Shown in pieces: positions 37,213-46,579 of a DNA stretch of 64,000 bases. The translations under genes were made by a program, and so were the position numbers. Source of the stretch: CAYPJE01 sp964410945 (GTDB lineage Bacteria > Fidelibacterota > Marinisomatia > Marinisomatales > TCS56). The notes beneath the pieces are model-generated. The model was not told the origin of the DNA. It did not search any database and saw only the letters and a program-made list of their open reading frames with translations. The stretch covers positions 1-64,000 of the forward strand of contig CAYPJE010000005.1 in NCBI GenBank assembly GCA_964410945.1. The letters are read 5' to 3'. Each line of letters starts with the position of its first letter. Position 1 is the stretch's first letter.

Positions 37213-40200
37213 ATGCGATTACGAATTTTATTATGTTATGTCATTCTATCCGGTTTTGCCATATGCGGGGTGAATTGGGAAGTTGTTTCCTCAACAGGGG
37301 ATCAACTGGTTATTGATTATTATTTTGATACTCAAACCACCAGTGATTTAGCTCCCGTACATTCAGTAATCGGGATTCCTTCCAGCGACTATCCTATTAT
37401 TACGATCGAGTACGGATCTGTTGTAACTATTCCTACCGGACTGGATGGACCGGAAGCAGGCGGTATCAACTGGGTTCATAAACAACGATTACGCAACCTT
37501 GACGTGGCCGTCCTTCAGGTTTCGCCTGGAACCGGTGACGGAAAATATTATCAGCACATCAGGGTTACAGTACACTTTTCCCACCCAGTACGCCGATCGG
37601 GAAAACCGGATAAAGCTGACAGCGATTTCATGATGAGCCGCATCATCAATTATTCAGTTGCCAGGAACTGGCATTCCTCGCGCCTGGCTTCCACAAAATC
37701 CGCTGCTGTCTATCCGGATGGCACCTGGATCAAATTTTCGATCGATGAAGATGGAATATATTCCATTCCCCAGAACATGATTGCCGATCTGGCTCTGCCC
37801 GGGACACCCGATCCTCGCAGTTTCATGTTATTCACCAACGGTCGCCTGGGCCGTGATTTGAGTAAAAAAGTGGCAACCTACAATCAACCCAATCCCGAAA
37901 ATCTGGTTGAATTGGCAATCGAAATTACCGGAGAAGCTGATGGACAGCTCGATGATGATGATAAAATCATATTCTGGGGCCAGGGAGCCAGCGGTTTCGA
38001 CCTCACCGGTAATACGGTCTCCCACCATCAAAGTATTTATTATGAGGATAATAATTACTGGTTGCTGATTCCCGATGATTCCGATGTGCGGGGAAAGCGT
38101 ATTCAATCAACTACGTATTCCGGGACGGGCAATATTCCAATATCTTCGGCCACAGTTTATCGGCATGAAGAAACGGATCTGGTTAATCCCTTCAGTGGCG
38201 GACCAGTCTGGGTGGGCAGTACAATTCCCAACGGCAGCACCTATATTTTACCGGTTCAGATCAATAATCCCTCCGACGACAGACAACCCGAGTTTCAATT
38301 CACCATGCTGGGTGCCGGGGAATACAATGTCAGTCATCGAATTAATGTATACCTTCAGTCAACCCAGAATAATATTGGCTATATGAGCTGGTCTAATAAT
38401 ACTTCAAATAGCAAAACAATAGTCCTTTCAACTGTATCGTTGAACAACGGTGTTAATACAGTTATCATGGAGAATTCATCTTCGTCAACATATTCCTCCC
38501 CCCATTTTGATAAGCTAATAATTAATTATGCCCGCAACCTGGTATACGAGGGTGATCCATTTGATTTTTATGTGGAAGGGAATCCTTCACCACAACAGGC
38601 CAGTTTCACCACCTCCTCCGATGCAATAATATGGGATATAACTACGCCGGCAACGCCAATTCTCCGTGGAATTAATTCAACAGCGGATGGCTTTACAGCC
38701 GATCTGAATATTCCGTCTGACAGCACAAAACATTTAGTTGTCTTCAGTAATGATGACATCGAATCGGTCACTGCTCTGGAATTGATCGGAAGTACCAGCT
38801 TCTCAACCTTAAGACATACTGGCGCGGGAGTTGAGCACTTGATCATCGGCCCGGAAAGCTATCGGGAAGCTCTGGAACCACTGGTGGAACATCGTGGCAG
38901 TTCGCTTTTCGCCCCCCTGGAACAGGTATATCAGGAATTCGCAGGTGGCAATCCTGATCCCCTGGCAATCAGGCTGTTCATCCAGTGGACCCAGGAAGTC
39001 TGGACCGGTACCAGGCCGACTTGCCTCTTTCTGGTAGGGGATGCCGATTATGATTACCGGAATATCACCGGTAAGTCCCGCCTGATTGTTCCAACGATCG
39101 AGCTGCCTGATTCATATGAAGGTAATTATTGTACAGATGATCGCCTGGTAACGCTGTATGATGATGATTTGACAGATACATCCAATAGAAGCCTGCCGGA
39201 ACTGGCTATCGGCCGCTATCCGGCCCGCTCGATATCGGATGTAGAAAATTATGTCGAAAAACTGTTGGATTACGAACAAAACCCCGAACCGGGTATCTGG
39301 CGCCAGCGGGTAACACTGGTAGCCGATGATGCTGCCCGACCCGAGCCCAACTCAGGAAGCATTTCTACAGGGAAAAGTCATACGGAATATTCTGAATTGC
39401 TAATGCACTATATTGCTCCCGGCATCAATGTGGAGAAATTGTATATGATGGAATACCCCGAGGAGAGCGATGCCTCGGCCTATGGTGTCATCAAACCAGC
39501 AGCCACCCAAGCTCTTTTCGATCTGTTAAACCGCGGCACTGCAATTCTGAGTTATATAGGACACGGCAGTCCCAATCTCTGGGCTCAGGAACGCCTGCTG
39601 GACCAGAGCCGTGGTGATATAAATTTTATCGATACCGGAAATCGTCTGCCGATCTGGATCGCAGCAACCTGTTCCTGGGGACATTTTGATGAGATCGACA
39701 ACGAAGCCTTTTCGGAAGAAATTATCAGGTCCAAAGCGAATGGTGCTGCTGCCATAATTTCAACCAGCAGGGCAATATCGGTGATAGGAAATGCCAACTA
39801 CGTTACAGCTATTTTCAGGAAAATATTTCCCAACTATACCGTCACAGACCAGCCGATCGGCTATGTCCTGCAGGCTGTAAAAACAGGTTATATAGAAGGC
39901 GAATTATTCCACCTGTTTGGCGATCCGGCCATGCCCCTTCCTTTACCAGCGGAAACCGTCAGTATTACTGGTATCAATCCGGATACAATAAGGACACTGG
40001 AACCGGCCACTTTCACCGGTACTCAGAATATTTCTAACCAGGGCGGAACCGGCTTTGTGATTGTCCAGGATGCCGACCGGACTGTTACCCGCGATTATGT
40101 AATAGCATCACAGAATGAATCACTGACCTATACCCTGCCGGGTGGTATTCTATTCCGGGGACAATTTTCCGTTACCAGTACCGATTTCAGCAGCCAGATA

Positions 40201-40974
40201 CGAATACCAAAGGATATCACTTATTCCAGTGATCCCGGTAAAATGATTGTCTATTTCCAGTCCAATGATGATAAACCCCTGGAGGCACTGGGTTATCGTA
40301 ATCAGCTTCTGTTCACTGGTGGTGGAGGAACATCGGATAATACCGGCCCCCTGATAAGTTTTGAGACTGCCACCGGAAGACAACTTCAATCCAACGATCA
40401 CTTGAAGGAAACCGATGGTCTGAAAATAAGAATTTCCGACCCCACCGGGATTAACATGGCCGGTGAAGTGGGTCATGGAATCATTCTAACCGATAATATT
40501 AATGAAGAAGAAAATGATATTACCGTCGATTTCCTCTACGATCTGAACAGCATCACCACTGGAACCGTAGACATCTCCCGTTATATCACAAACCGCAACA
40601 TAGACTATACCGTTACAGCCTGGGATAACGCCAATAATCCATCGGAGAACAATATAATATTATCATTGTCCCAATCTGAAAAATTGAGATTATACCAAGT
40701 CTTGAATTTCCCTAATCCGTTTTCAAACTCCACCCAGTTTACATTCGAAATCACTGCTGATGCGGAGGTCATGGTTTCGATTTACACCCTGGGCGGCCGG
40801 AAAATAAAAACCATTGAACGGGAATATTTTGCGGCTGGTTACCACCATCTGGATTGGGATGGCCGTGATGATAATGGTGGAATTCTGGCCAATGGAGTCT
40901 ATCTTTACAAGTTGGAGGCCCGGGGCGCTGATAACAAAACATCGGTTATCGGGAAACTGGCAAAATACCAATGA
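37213..40974 (+). CDS. porU: PorU-type C25 gingipain-family peptidase (T9SS sortase)
   Basis: About 1253 residues with a signal peptide (ending near FAICG), a long N-terminal beta-rich region, a C25 peptidase domain with catalytic His784 in SYIGHGSP and Cys820 in AATCSWGHFD, and a C-terminal T9SS sorting domain (NFPNPFSNSTQF to the end). PorU cleaves the C-terminal signals of T9SS substrates and attaches them to anionic lipopolysaccharide in Porphyromonas. The start at 37213 (ATG) is preferred over an upstream TTG at 37204. Overlaps maf by 4 bases. Another C25 peptidase cannot be excluded, since other T9SS genes are not in the window. Confidence 0.8.
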   Translation: MRLRILLCYVILSGFAICGVNWEVVSSTGDQLVIDYYFDTQTTSDLAPVHSVIGIPSSDYPIITIEYGSVVTIPTGLDGPEAGGINWVHKQRLRNLDVAVLQVSPGTGDGKYYQHIRVTVHFSHPVRRSGKPDKADSDFMMSRIINYSVARNWHSSRLASTKSAAVYPDGTWIKFSIDEDGIYSIPQNMIADLALPGTPDPRSFMLFTNGRLGRDLSKKVATYNQPNPENLVELAIEITGEADGQLDDDDKIIFWGQGASGFDLTGNTVSHHQSIYYEDNNYWLLIPDDSDVRGKRIQSTTYSGTGNIPISSATVYRHEETDLVNPFSGGPVWVGSTIPNGSTYILPVQINNPSDDRQPEFQFTMLGAGEYNVSHRINVYLQSTQNNIGYMSWSNNTSNSKTIVLSTVSLNNGVNTVIMENSSSSTYSSPHFDKLIINYARNLVYEGDPFDFYVEGNPSPQQASFTTSSDAIIWDITTPATPILRGINSTADGFTADLNIPSDSTKHLVVFSNDDIESVTALELIGSTSFSTLRHTGAGVEHLIIGPESYREALEPLVEHRGSSLFAPLEQVYQEFAGGNPDPLAIRLFIQWTQEVWTGTRPTCLFLVGDADYDYRNITGKSRLIVPTIELPDSYEGNYCTDDRLVTLYDDDLTDTSNRSLPELAIGRYPARSISDVENYVEKLLDYEQNPEPGIWRQRVTLVADDAARPEPNSGSISTGKSHTEYSELLMHYIAPGINVEKLYMMEYPEESDASAYGVIKPAATQALFDLLNRGTAILSYIGHGSPNLWAQERLLDQSRGDINFIDTGNRLPIWIAATCSWGHFDEIDNEAFSEEIIRSKANGAAAIISTSRAISVIGNANYVTAIFRKIFPNYTVTDQPIGYVLQAVKTGYIEGELFHLFGDPAMPLPLPAETVSITGINPDTIRTLEPATFTGTQNISNQGGTGFVIVQDADRTVTRDYVIASQNESLTYTLPGGILFRGQFSVTSTDFSSQIRIPKDITYSSDPGKMIVYFQSNDDKPLEALGYRNQLLFTGGGGTSDNTGPLISFETATGRQLQSNDHLKETDGLKIRISDPTGINMAGEVGHGIILTDNINEEENDITVDFLYDLNSITTGTVDISRYITNRNIDYTVTAWDNANNPSENNIILSLSQSEKLRLYQVLNFPNPFSNSTQFTFEITADAEVMVSIYTLGGRKIKTIEREYFAAGYHHLDWDGRDDNGGILANGVYLYKLEARGADNKTSVIGKLAKYQ

Positions 40975-41549
40975 AGCCCCCGCAAATCGTTTTAGCCTCC
41001 AATTCACCGCGACGGAAACAGCTACTTAAACAAATCGATATGGAGTTTTCGGTGATTCCCAGTTCAGTCGATGAAGATTTTTCAATTAATTTGCCCCCAG
41101 ATGAATTTGTCTGTCATTATGCCCGGCTGAAAGCACTTGATATAGCACGAAACCACCCCCATCAACTGGTAATCGGAGCCGATACAATTGTAGTCCTGGA
41201 CGGCAAAATACTTGGCAAACCAGTTGACCAGACTGATAGTTACCGGATGCTTTCGGAACTGTCAGGTAAAACACATACCGTTTTTACCGGTGTTTCCCTG
41301 CAGGCAGCGCAAAAGAATATAGACGACACTTTTTTCGAAACAACCAGGGTCACTTTTAAACGGTTATCTGATTATGATATCCGATACTACATCACAAATT
41401 ATAAACCATTTGATAAAGCCGGCAGTTACGGTATCCAGGACTGGTTCGCTACCGGTATTGAAAAAATTGATGGCTGTTTCTACAATGTGGTCGGTTTCCC
41501 GATCGCCACTTTTCATGAACATTACCGGCAAATCGAGCCACTTCTGTAA
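40971..41549 (+). CDS. maf: Maf-family nucleoside triphosphate pyrophosphatase
   Basis: A 192-residue cytosolic pyrophosphatase of the Maf/HAM1-like group that removes non-canonical or modified nucleotides. The family signature LASNSPRRKQLL is near the N-terminus, followed by VIGADTIVVLDGKILGKP and the C-terminal DKAGSYGIQDW and VVGFPI motifs. ATGA overlap with porU implies coupled translation. Complete length. Confidence 0.94.
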   Translation: MKPPQIVLASNSPRRKQLLKQIDMEFSVIPSSVDEDFSINLPPDEFVCHYARLKALDIARNHPHQLVIGADTIVVLDGKILGKPVDQTDSYRMLSELSGKTHTVFTGVSLQAAQKNIDDTFFETTRVTFKRLSDYDIRYYITNYKPFDKAGSYGIQDWFATGIEKIDGCFYNVVGFPIATFHEHYRQIEPLL

Positions 41550-41614
41550 CTGTTATTTAGTTGATTGCCATCCCTTGCAACGGTTAATTTGCGCTCTCAA
41601 AATACAGGCCTAAA

Positions 41615-42436
41615 ATGGAACCTTTTTACCAGGAATTAAAAAATTTACGTGAAGAAAACAACATCGATCTAGCCGAAATCCACAATCGGACTAAAATCGA
41701 TATGCGCTATCTGGAAGCAATCGAAGAGGGTAAATTCGAAATTCTTCCCAGAACTTACATGCGGTTATTCTTACGGGCTTATGTAACCGAAATCGGTGGC
41801 GACACAAAAGATGCCCTGAATCAGCTGGACCACCATTTAAGCCAGGTTGAAGGAATTGAAATCCCTGATGCAGTGACCGCTCCTGATCAGCCTGAATTCT
41901 CAGAAAGCGAACAAAACCTGCTGGTTAATCCACGGCCACCAAAAAAATTGACTTCCGATATAATCAAGGCCAGTGCCCTGATTATTGTTGTGTTAGTTGT
42001 AATATTTGTTATCAAAAAAATGAGCTCTGTCGAGAGCGAAGCTGTCGGCGGTACCGCTACCCTGCGGGTAGCTGAAACAGTTAATCCAGTTACCGATGAA
42101 GACCTGATATTCAATTATACCCAGCTGGCAACCTGGAACGAAACTTTCGATACCGAACCGCCCTTCATGTTGCGCCTGGCAACCCAGAAAAACGTCTGGT
42201 ATCGATTGATCGTTGACCAAACCGACACTTTATCCGGAGTACTGGCCCATGATCGTGAATTGCTACAGGAGTTTGCGACACAGGTAAATCTGCTCACCAA
42301 CAGTGCCGAAGGTGTTTCCGTAGCAATCAATGGTATTTCGATAGACCATATGGGCGCGCATCTTTTTCCGGCTGAAGTGACATTTGACACAAATCCGAAC
42401 CGGATAAACATTATTCACCATACACCAAATCAATAA
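41615..42436 (+). CDS. RodZ-like HTH membrane protein
   Basis: A 273-residue protein with an N-terminal helix-turn-helix of the HTH_25 type (LKNLREENNIDLAEIHNRTKI, then LEAIEEGKFEILPRTYMRLFL), a membrane span (about 113-135), and a periplasmic DUF4115-like beta domain (about 195-268). RodZ links MreB to the membrane in rod-shape control; the DUF4115 domain is typical of it and its relatives. It is followed by a clear terminator. Confidence 0.85.
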   Translation: MEPFYQELKNLREENNIDLAEIHNRTKIDMRYLEAIEEGKFEILPRTYMRLFLRAYVTEIGGDTKDALNQLDHHLSQVEGIEIPDAVTAPDQPEFSESEQNLLVNPRPPKKLTSDIIKASALIIVVLVVIFVIKKMSSVESEAVGGTATLRVAETVNPVTDEDLIFNYTQLATWNETFDTEPPFMLRLATQKNVWYRLIVDQTDTLSGVLAHDRELLQEFATQVNLLTNSAEGVSVAINGISIDHMGAHLFPAEVTFDTNPNRINIIHHTPNQ

Positions 42437-42453
42437 AACCTCATTTCGCATAT

Positions 42454-42483
42454 TAAAAGCCTTCATCAGAAGGCTTTTTTTTT
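42454..42483 (+). terminator. intrinsic terminator after the RodZ-like gene
   Basis: AAAAGCCTTC and GAAGGCTTTT pair around a 4-base loop and run into a tract of nine Ts. It lies 17 bases after the stop and ends the porU-maf-rodZ transcript. Confidence 0.92.
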
Positions 42484-42558
42484 GGAATCGATCATATTGG
42501 GGGATTGTCCAATCACCGATTCATCTATTTACACACTATGCTAAAGGAGTTAATTACG

Positions 42559-42912
42559 ATGGTACGTAAGCATATCTTTATGTTGGGATTAATCCTGTCC
42601 ACATCAATCGCCACCGCTCAATTTCGTGCACCCTCAATTGACCAACAACTTGAAAAACTTCAGGAACAATTAACTTTGACTACTGAACAATCCAATCAGA
42701 TTAAAGTAATTCTTGATTCCAATAGAAACCAGATGGAGGAATTACGTCAGGAAAGTGGCAGAAATTCAGCAACACGGGAAAAAATGATGGACCTTAGAAA
42801 TGAATTAAACAATCAGATAATGGCCATGCTGGATGAAGAACAGCAGCAAAAATTTCAAGAAATGAATGCAAATCGTGACAAAGGCCATAACAGAGGACGC
42901 AAATCGGACTAG
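42559..42912 (+). CDS. small Spy/CpxP-like periplasmic protein
   Basis: About 117 residues with a signal peptide (MLGLILSTSIATAQ region) and a helical, Gln/Glu/Met-rich body (EQLTLTTEQSNQIKVILDSNR, MMDLRNELNNQIMAMLDEEQQ) ending in a basic tail. Pattern and length resemble Spy/LTXXQ-type periplasmic chaperones, although the LTxxQ repeat is only partial (LTTEQ). The start at 42559 is set by GGAG 9 bases upstream; the open frame extends back to 42505. It lies alone between a terminator and the SDR genes. Confidence 0.72.
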   Translation: MVRKHIFMLGLILSTSIATAQFRAPSIDQQLEKLQEQLTLTTEQSNQIKVILDSNRNQMEELRQESGRNSATREKMMDLRNELNNQIMAMLDEEQQQKFQEMNANRDKGHNRGRKSD

Positions 42913-43030
42913 AATCGATCTCAATCAGGCATCCTCCAGTTTATTAAACAATATTATTTATATAACCTGTTCAAAATTGTGGATTAAATTCGCTATCGCA
43001 GATCAACTATAAACAAATAACGAGGTTCAG

Positions 43031-43822
43031 ATGGAATTGGGACTGAAGGATAAAATCGCCGTTGTTCAGGCCGCTTCACAGGGATTGGGACTGGGGATTG
43101 CATCAGCCTTAAGCGCTGAAGGAGCCCGGGTTGTAATATGCGCCCGCACCAAGAGCGTGTTGTTCGCTGCCGCCACTGACATGGAAGAAACCACCGGAAA
43201 TCAGGTACTGCCCATTGTCTGTGACGTCACTAAGCACAACGAGCTGCAATACCTTTTCCGTGAAACCAGAAACAACTTCGGTGAACCTGATATTCTGATT
43301 TGCAATGCCGGAGGTCCGCCGCGTGGTAAATACTCGGATTTCACTAAAGAAGACTGGAACCAGGCTTTTCAAACCAATTTTCATTCTGCTGTGGCTTCTG
43401 TCAACCAAGTCGTAAAAGCGATGGAAGCGAAACAATGGGGACGTATCCTGTTCATCACCTCCATGGCGGTAAAACAGCCAATCGATGATCTGATTCTATC
43501 AAATGCCGCCCGTTCGGCCCTTACGGCCTATGCCAAAACAATAACCAGTGATCTGGCCCCCAGTGGAATCACAGTAAATTGTATCATGCCCGGAGCACAC
43601 CGCACCAGCCGATTGGAACACCTGGTCAATGATATTGCCGAGGAGGAGGTCTGCAGTCTGGAAGAGGCCTGGGACCGATTAGGAACTTCCACACCGATGG
43701 GACGTCTGGGAAAAATCGATGAGATCGGTGCCCTGGCGGCATTCTTGTGCTCTGAAAAGGCAGCCTTCATTACCGGCCAATCCATTGCGCATGACGGTGG
43801 ATCAATCAAGGGGTTGTTGTAA
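43031..43822 (+). CDS. short-chain dehydrogenase/reductase-like protein with atypical active site
   Basis: A 263-residue Rossmann-fold SDR with the cofactor region QAASQGLGLGIA and NAGG. Where classical enzymes have YxxxK, this protein has SNAARSALTAYAKT, so both the catalytic Tyr and Lys are missing, while the Ser in FITSMAV is kept. This matches an atypical subgroup related to beta-ketoacyl-ACP reductase. It may be a weak enzyme, have a different reaction, or only bind cofactor. Its stop overlaps the next SDR start by one base. Confidence 0.88.
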   Translation: MELGLKDKIAVVQAASQGLGLGIASALSAEGARVVICARTKSVLFAAATDMEETTGNQVLPIVCDVTKHNELQYLFRETRNNFGEPDILICNAGGPPRGKYSDFTKEDWNQAFQTNFHSAVASVNQVVKAMEAKQWGRILFITSMAVKQPIDDLILSNAARSALTAYAKTITSDLAPSGITVNCIMPGAHRTSRLEHLVNDIAEEEVCSLEEAWDRLGTSTPMGRLGKIDEIGALAAFLCSEKAAFITGQSIAHDGGSIKGLL

Positions 43823-44559
43823 TGGACCAGCGCGTATTCATTACCGGTGCCAGTAGCGGGATAGGCGAATATCTGGCCTATTTTTATGCCCGCCAGGGAG
43901 CCCGGATCGGGTTGGCTGCCCGTCGCCGGGATTTACTTGATAAAGTCGCCCATGAATGTCAGCGGCTGGGGGGGCAAACACAGGTTCTTGAGCTTGATGT
44001 GACTGATCAGACAGCCTGCAAAACGGCAGCTGACAGTTATATCGATCAGTTTGGTGGAATCGACCTGTTGATTGCCAATGCCGGTAAAAGCGGCGATGAC
44101 TGCCTGGAATCCGGGGACAGTGGCCGGATCAATGAAATTCTGAATATCAACCTTTTGGGGATAACAAATTGTATTTATCCCTTTGCCCCGTATTTCCTTA
44201 AACAGAAATCGGGTGCCATCGCAGTTGTCAGTTCGATTGCCAGTCTGAGAGGCCTGCCTAAAAGAGCCGGTTACTCAGCCTCGAAAATCGCACTAAAAAC
44301 ACTGGCCGATGGCCTGCGGTACACTTTCAGTAAAAACAATGTTCAGGTTACCACCATTTATCCTGGCTTTATCAAAACTCCAATGACCGCCAGACGTAAA
44401 ACCATTATGCCATTCCTGATGGACGCTGAACCGGCAGCAGAATTAATTGCACAAGCAATTACCGCCGGGAAAAGGAATTACATGTTCCCCTGGCCCTGGC
44501 GCCTGTTGTTTCCAGTCCTGAAGCGGGTACCGGATTGGCTGGTCGGCCGGGTAGTATGA
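43822..44559 (+). CDS. classical short-chain dehydrogenase/reductase
   Basis: A 245-residue NAD(P)-dependent oxidoreductase. It has TGASSGIGEYLA for cofactor binding, NAGKSG, a catalytic Ser in VVSSIASL, and the intact Y-S-A-S-K motif in GYSASKIAL. The C-terminal hydrophobic stretch (FPWPWRLLFPVLKRVPDWLV) suggests membrane association, as in lipid-modifying SDRs. Coupled to the preceding SDR (1-base overlap) and to archease (4-base overlap). The substrate is not assigned. Confidence 0.9.
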   Translation: MDQRVFITGASSGIGEYLAYFYARQGARIGLAARRRDLLDKVAHECQRLGGQTQVLELDVTDQTACKTAADSYIDQFGGIDLLIANAGKSGDDCLESGDSGRINEILNINLLGITNCIYPFAPYFLKQKSGAIAVVSSIASLRGLPKRAGYSASKIALKTLADGLRYTFSKNNVQVTTIYPGFIKTPMTARRKTIMPFLMDAEPAAELIAQAITAGKRNYMFPWPWRLLFPVLKRVPDWLVGRVV

Positions 44560-44984
44560 CTTCAACATACCGTCCCCACTGGGAGCATTTCGCCCATCAG
44601 GCTGACATCGGAGTACGTGGATTCGGGAACACAATCGAAGAAGCATTCACACAGGCCGCCCATGCTCTAGTGGCTGTTGTATCAACGGCAAAGGTTAATG
44701 ATGAGGAAAAATTCAGCATCACCTGTCAAGCTCCAGACACCGAACTGTTATTAGTTGAATGGCTCAATCAGCTGACCTATTTAATCAGCACCAGGAAAAT
44801 GCTCTTTAATTCATTTAACCTATCAATTGATGGGGAACAGCTGTCAGCCGATATTTCTGGAGAAATCATGGATAAGGGCCGGCATCAACCGGTCGTCGAA
44901 GTGAAGGCCGCCACCTATTCGGAACTTAATGTTTATCAAGACCAATCCGGTCAGTGGGTGGCCCAATGCATCGTTGATGTATGA
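44556..44984 (+). CDS. archease
   Basis: A 142-residue protein of the archease family, the activator that lets RtcB perform repeated ligation cycles. The motif HFAHQADIGVRGFG contains the conserved metal-binding Asp, and the protein ends with a conserved short strand (CIVDV) carrying the C-terminal acidic residue. I set the start at the ATG overlapping the SDR stop by 4 bases. It lies 40 bases before rtcB, the expected partner. Confidence 0.9.
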   Translation: MTSTYRPHWEHFAHQADIGVRGFGNTIEEAFTQAAHALVAVVSTAKVNDEEKFSITCQAPDTELLLVEWLNQLTYLISTRKMLFNSFNLSIDGEQLSADISGEIMDKGRHQPVVEVKAATYSELNVYQDQSGQWVAQCIVDV

Positions 44985-44990
44985 TTTTTG

Positions 44991-45006
44991 TTGCATTAGG
45001 ATGCAA
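44991..45006. repeat. short perfect hairpin between archease and rtcB
   Basis: TTGCAT and ATGCAA around a 4-base loop, just after the archease stop. It has no T tract, so it is not a good terminator; a TATAAT at 45011-45016 follows, which could serve as a -10 element, but the upstream spacing to a -35 is poor. Confidence 0.3.
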
Positions 45007-45024
45007 TGAGATATAATAATAATT

Positions 45025-46455
45025 ATGCAACCTAAGCAACTAAAGCGGATTTCAGATTATAAATGGCGGATCGATCCGGTCGGTAAATCGAAGTTACCCG
45101 GCATAATCTATGCTGATTATAAATTGATCCGTGCGATGGACCAGAAGGTACAGGAACAAGTTATCAATGTGACTCACCTACCTGGAATCGTTCGTGCCTC
45201 GTATGCCATGCCCGATGCCCATTGGGGCTACGGTTTTCCAATCGGTGGAGTAGCGGCTTTTGATGCCAACCGTGGTGGCGTAATTTCTGCCGGTGGTGTT
45301 GGTTTTGACATCGCCTGTGGTGTTCGGACCTTGCATACCAACCTCACCCTGGAAGATATTTTACCTGTTAAAAAACAATTGGCCGATGAACTGGCTAATC
45401 GCATCCCGGCTGGCGTTGGCAGTCATGGAGATATCCATCTAGCTCCACGTGCCATGGATGGTATGTTGAAGGACGGCGCCCAATGGGCGGTAGAAGAAGG
45501 CTATGGTCAATCTGACGATCTGAACCTGATCGAGGAGAATGGCAGAATGGCTTGTGCCAGACCTGATTTTGTCTCTGACAGGGCCAAACAACGCCAGAGA
45601 AATGAAATGGGCACTCTTGGTTCGGGCAATCATTATCTTGAAATCCAGGTGGTGGATGAAATATTTGATCAGAAGATTGCCAGTATTTTTGGAATTATGC
45701 CTGGCGATATTAAAATCAGCATCCATTGTGGCTCTCGGGGATTAGGGCACCAGATAGGTACTGACTTTTTGAAACAGATGGTAATCGAAGCCCCCCGTTA
45801 CGGACTCCGCCTGCCTGACCGTGAACTGGCCTGCGCACCTATTGATTCTCCGCTTGGGCAGAAATATCTTGGTGCGATGAATTCAGGAATTAATTGTGCC
45901 CTGGCTAACCGACAGATAATTACCGACTTGACTAGAAAAGTCTTTCGTCGGCAGTTACCTAAAGCCGATTTGACCCTTTTATATGATGTGTCGCATAATA
46001 CTTGTAAAAAAGAAACCCACACGATCAAAGGATGCTCCACCGAGCTTTATGTTCACCGGAAAGGTGCCACCCGCTCATTCGGTCCCGGCCATCCGGCTAT
46101 CCCGGCTGTTTACCGTTCCGCCGGGCAACCGGTTCTGATCGGCGGTACGATGGGTACTGCCTCCTATATTTTGGCAGGTACGGCCGACAGTGAACATGGT
46201 GCTTTCGCATCTTCATGTCATGGTGCCGGTCGCACTATGAGCAGAATGAAGGCCAAAAAAACCTGGCATGGGCGGCAAGTTATCAGTGAACTGTCCCGGC
46301 TGGGAATCGAAATCCGCAGCCCATCCTACCGTGGCGTAGCTGAGGAAGCACCGGGAGCCTACAAAGATGTAAGCGCCGTAGTTGAAGCAGCCCATCAAGC
46401 CGGATTATCAAAAAAGGTTGCCAGGCTGAAGCCACTGGTTGTTATCAAGGGATGA
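45025..46455 (+). CDS. rtcB: RtcB 3'-phosphate RNA ligase
   Basis: A 476-residue GTP- and Mn-dependent ligase that joins 2',3'-cyclic-phosphate or 3'-phosphate RNA ends to 5'-OH ends. The hallmark MPDAHWGYGFPIGGV (62-76), GGVGFDIACGVR (D95, C98) for metal binding, SGNHYLEIQ, and CHGAGRTMSR with guanylate-accepting H399 are all present. Full-length with no intein. Roles include tRNA and rRNA repair or rescue. Preceded by its activator archease. Confidence 0.96.
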   Translation: MQPKQLKRISDYKWRIDPVGKSKLPGIIYADYKLIRAMDQKVQEQVINVTHLPGIVRASYAMPDAHWGYGFPIGGVAAFDANRGGVISAGGVGFDIACGVRTLHTNLTLEDILPVKKQLADELANRIPAGVGSHGDIHLAPRAMDGMLKDGAQWAVEEGYGQSDDLNLIEENGRMACARPDFVSDRAKQRQRNEMGTLGSGNHYLEIQVVDEIFDQKIASIFGIMPGDIKISIHCGSRGLGHQIGTDFLKQMVIEAPRYGLRLPDRELACAPIDSPLGQKYLGAMNSGINCALANRQIITDLTRKVFRRQLPKADLTLLYDVSHNTCKKETHTIKGCSTELYVHRKGATRSFGPGHPAIPAVYRSAGQPVLIGGTMGTASYILAGTADSEHGAFASSCHGAGRTMSRMKAKKTWHGRQVISELSRLGIEIRSPSYRGVAEEAPGAYKDVSAVVEAAHQAGLSKKVARLKPLVVIKG

Positions 46456-46579
46456 AGATCAGGATAAAAGATAAAGGATAAAAGTGTGGAACCGGATCTT
46501 TCCCTATGATAGACCATAACACCCTGGCATTTATCCACCGAGGCCATTGAGACGCAGGTCGACCTTAAAACTTAAATAA

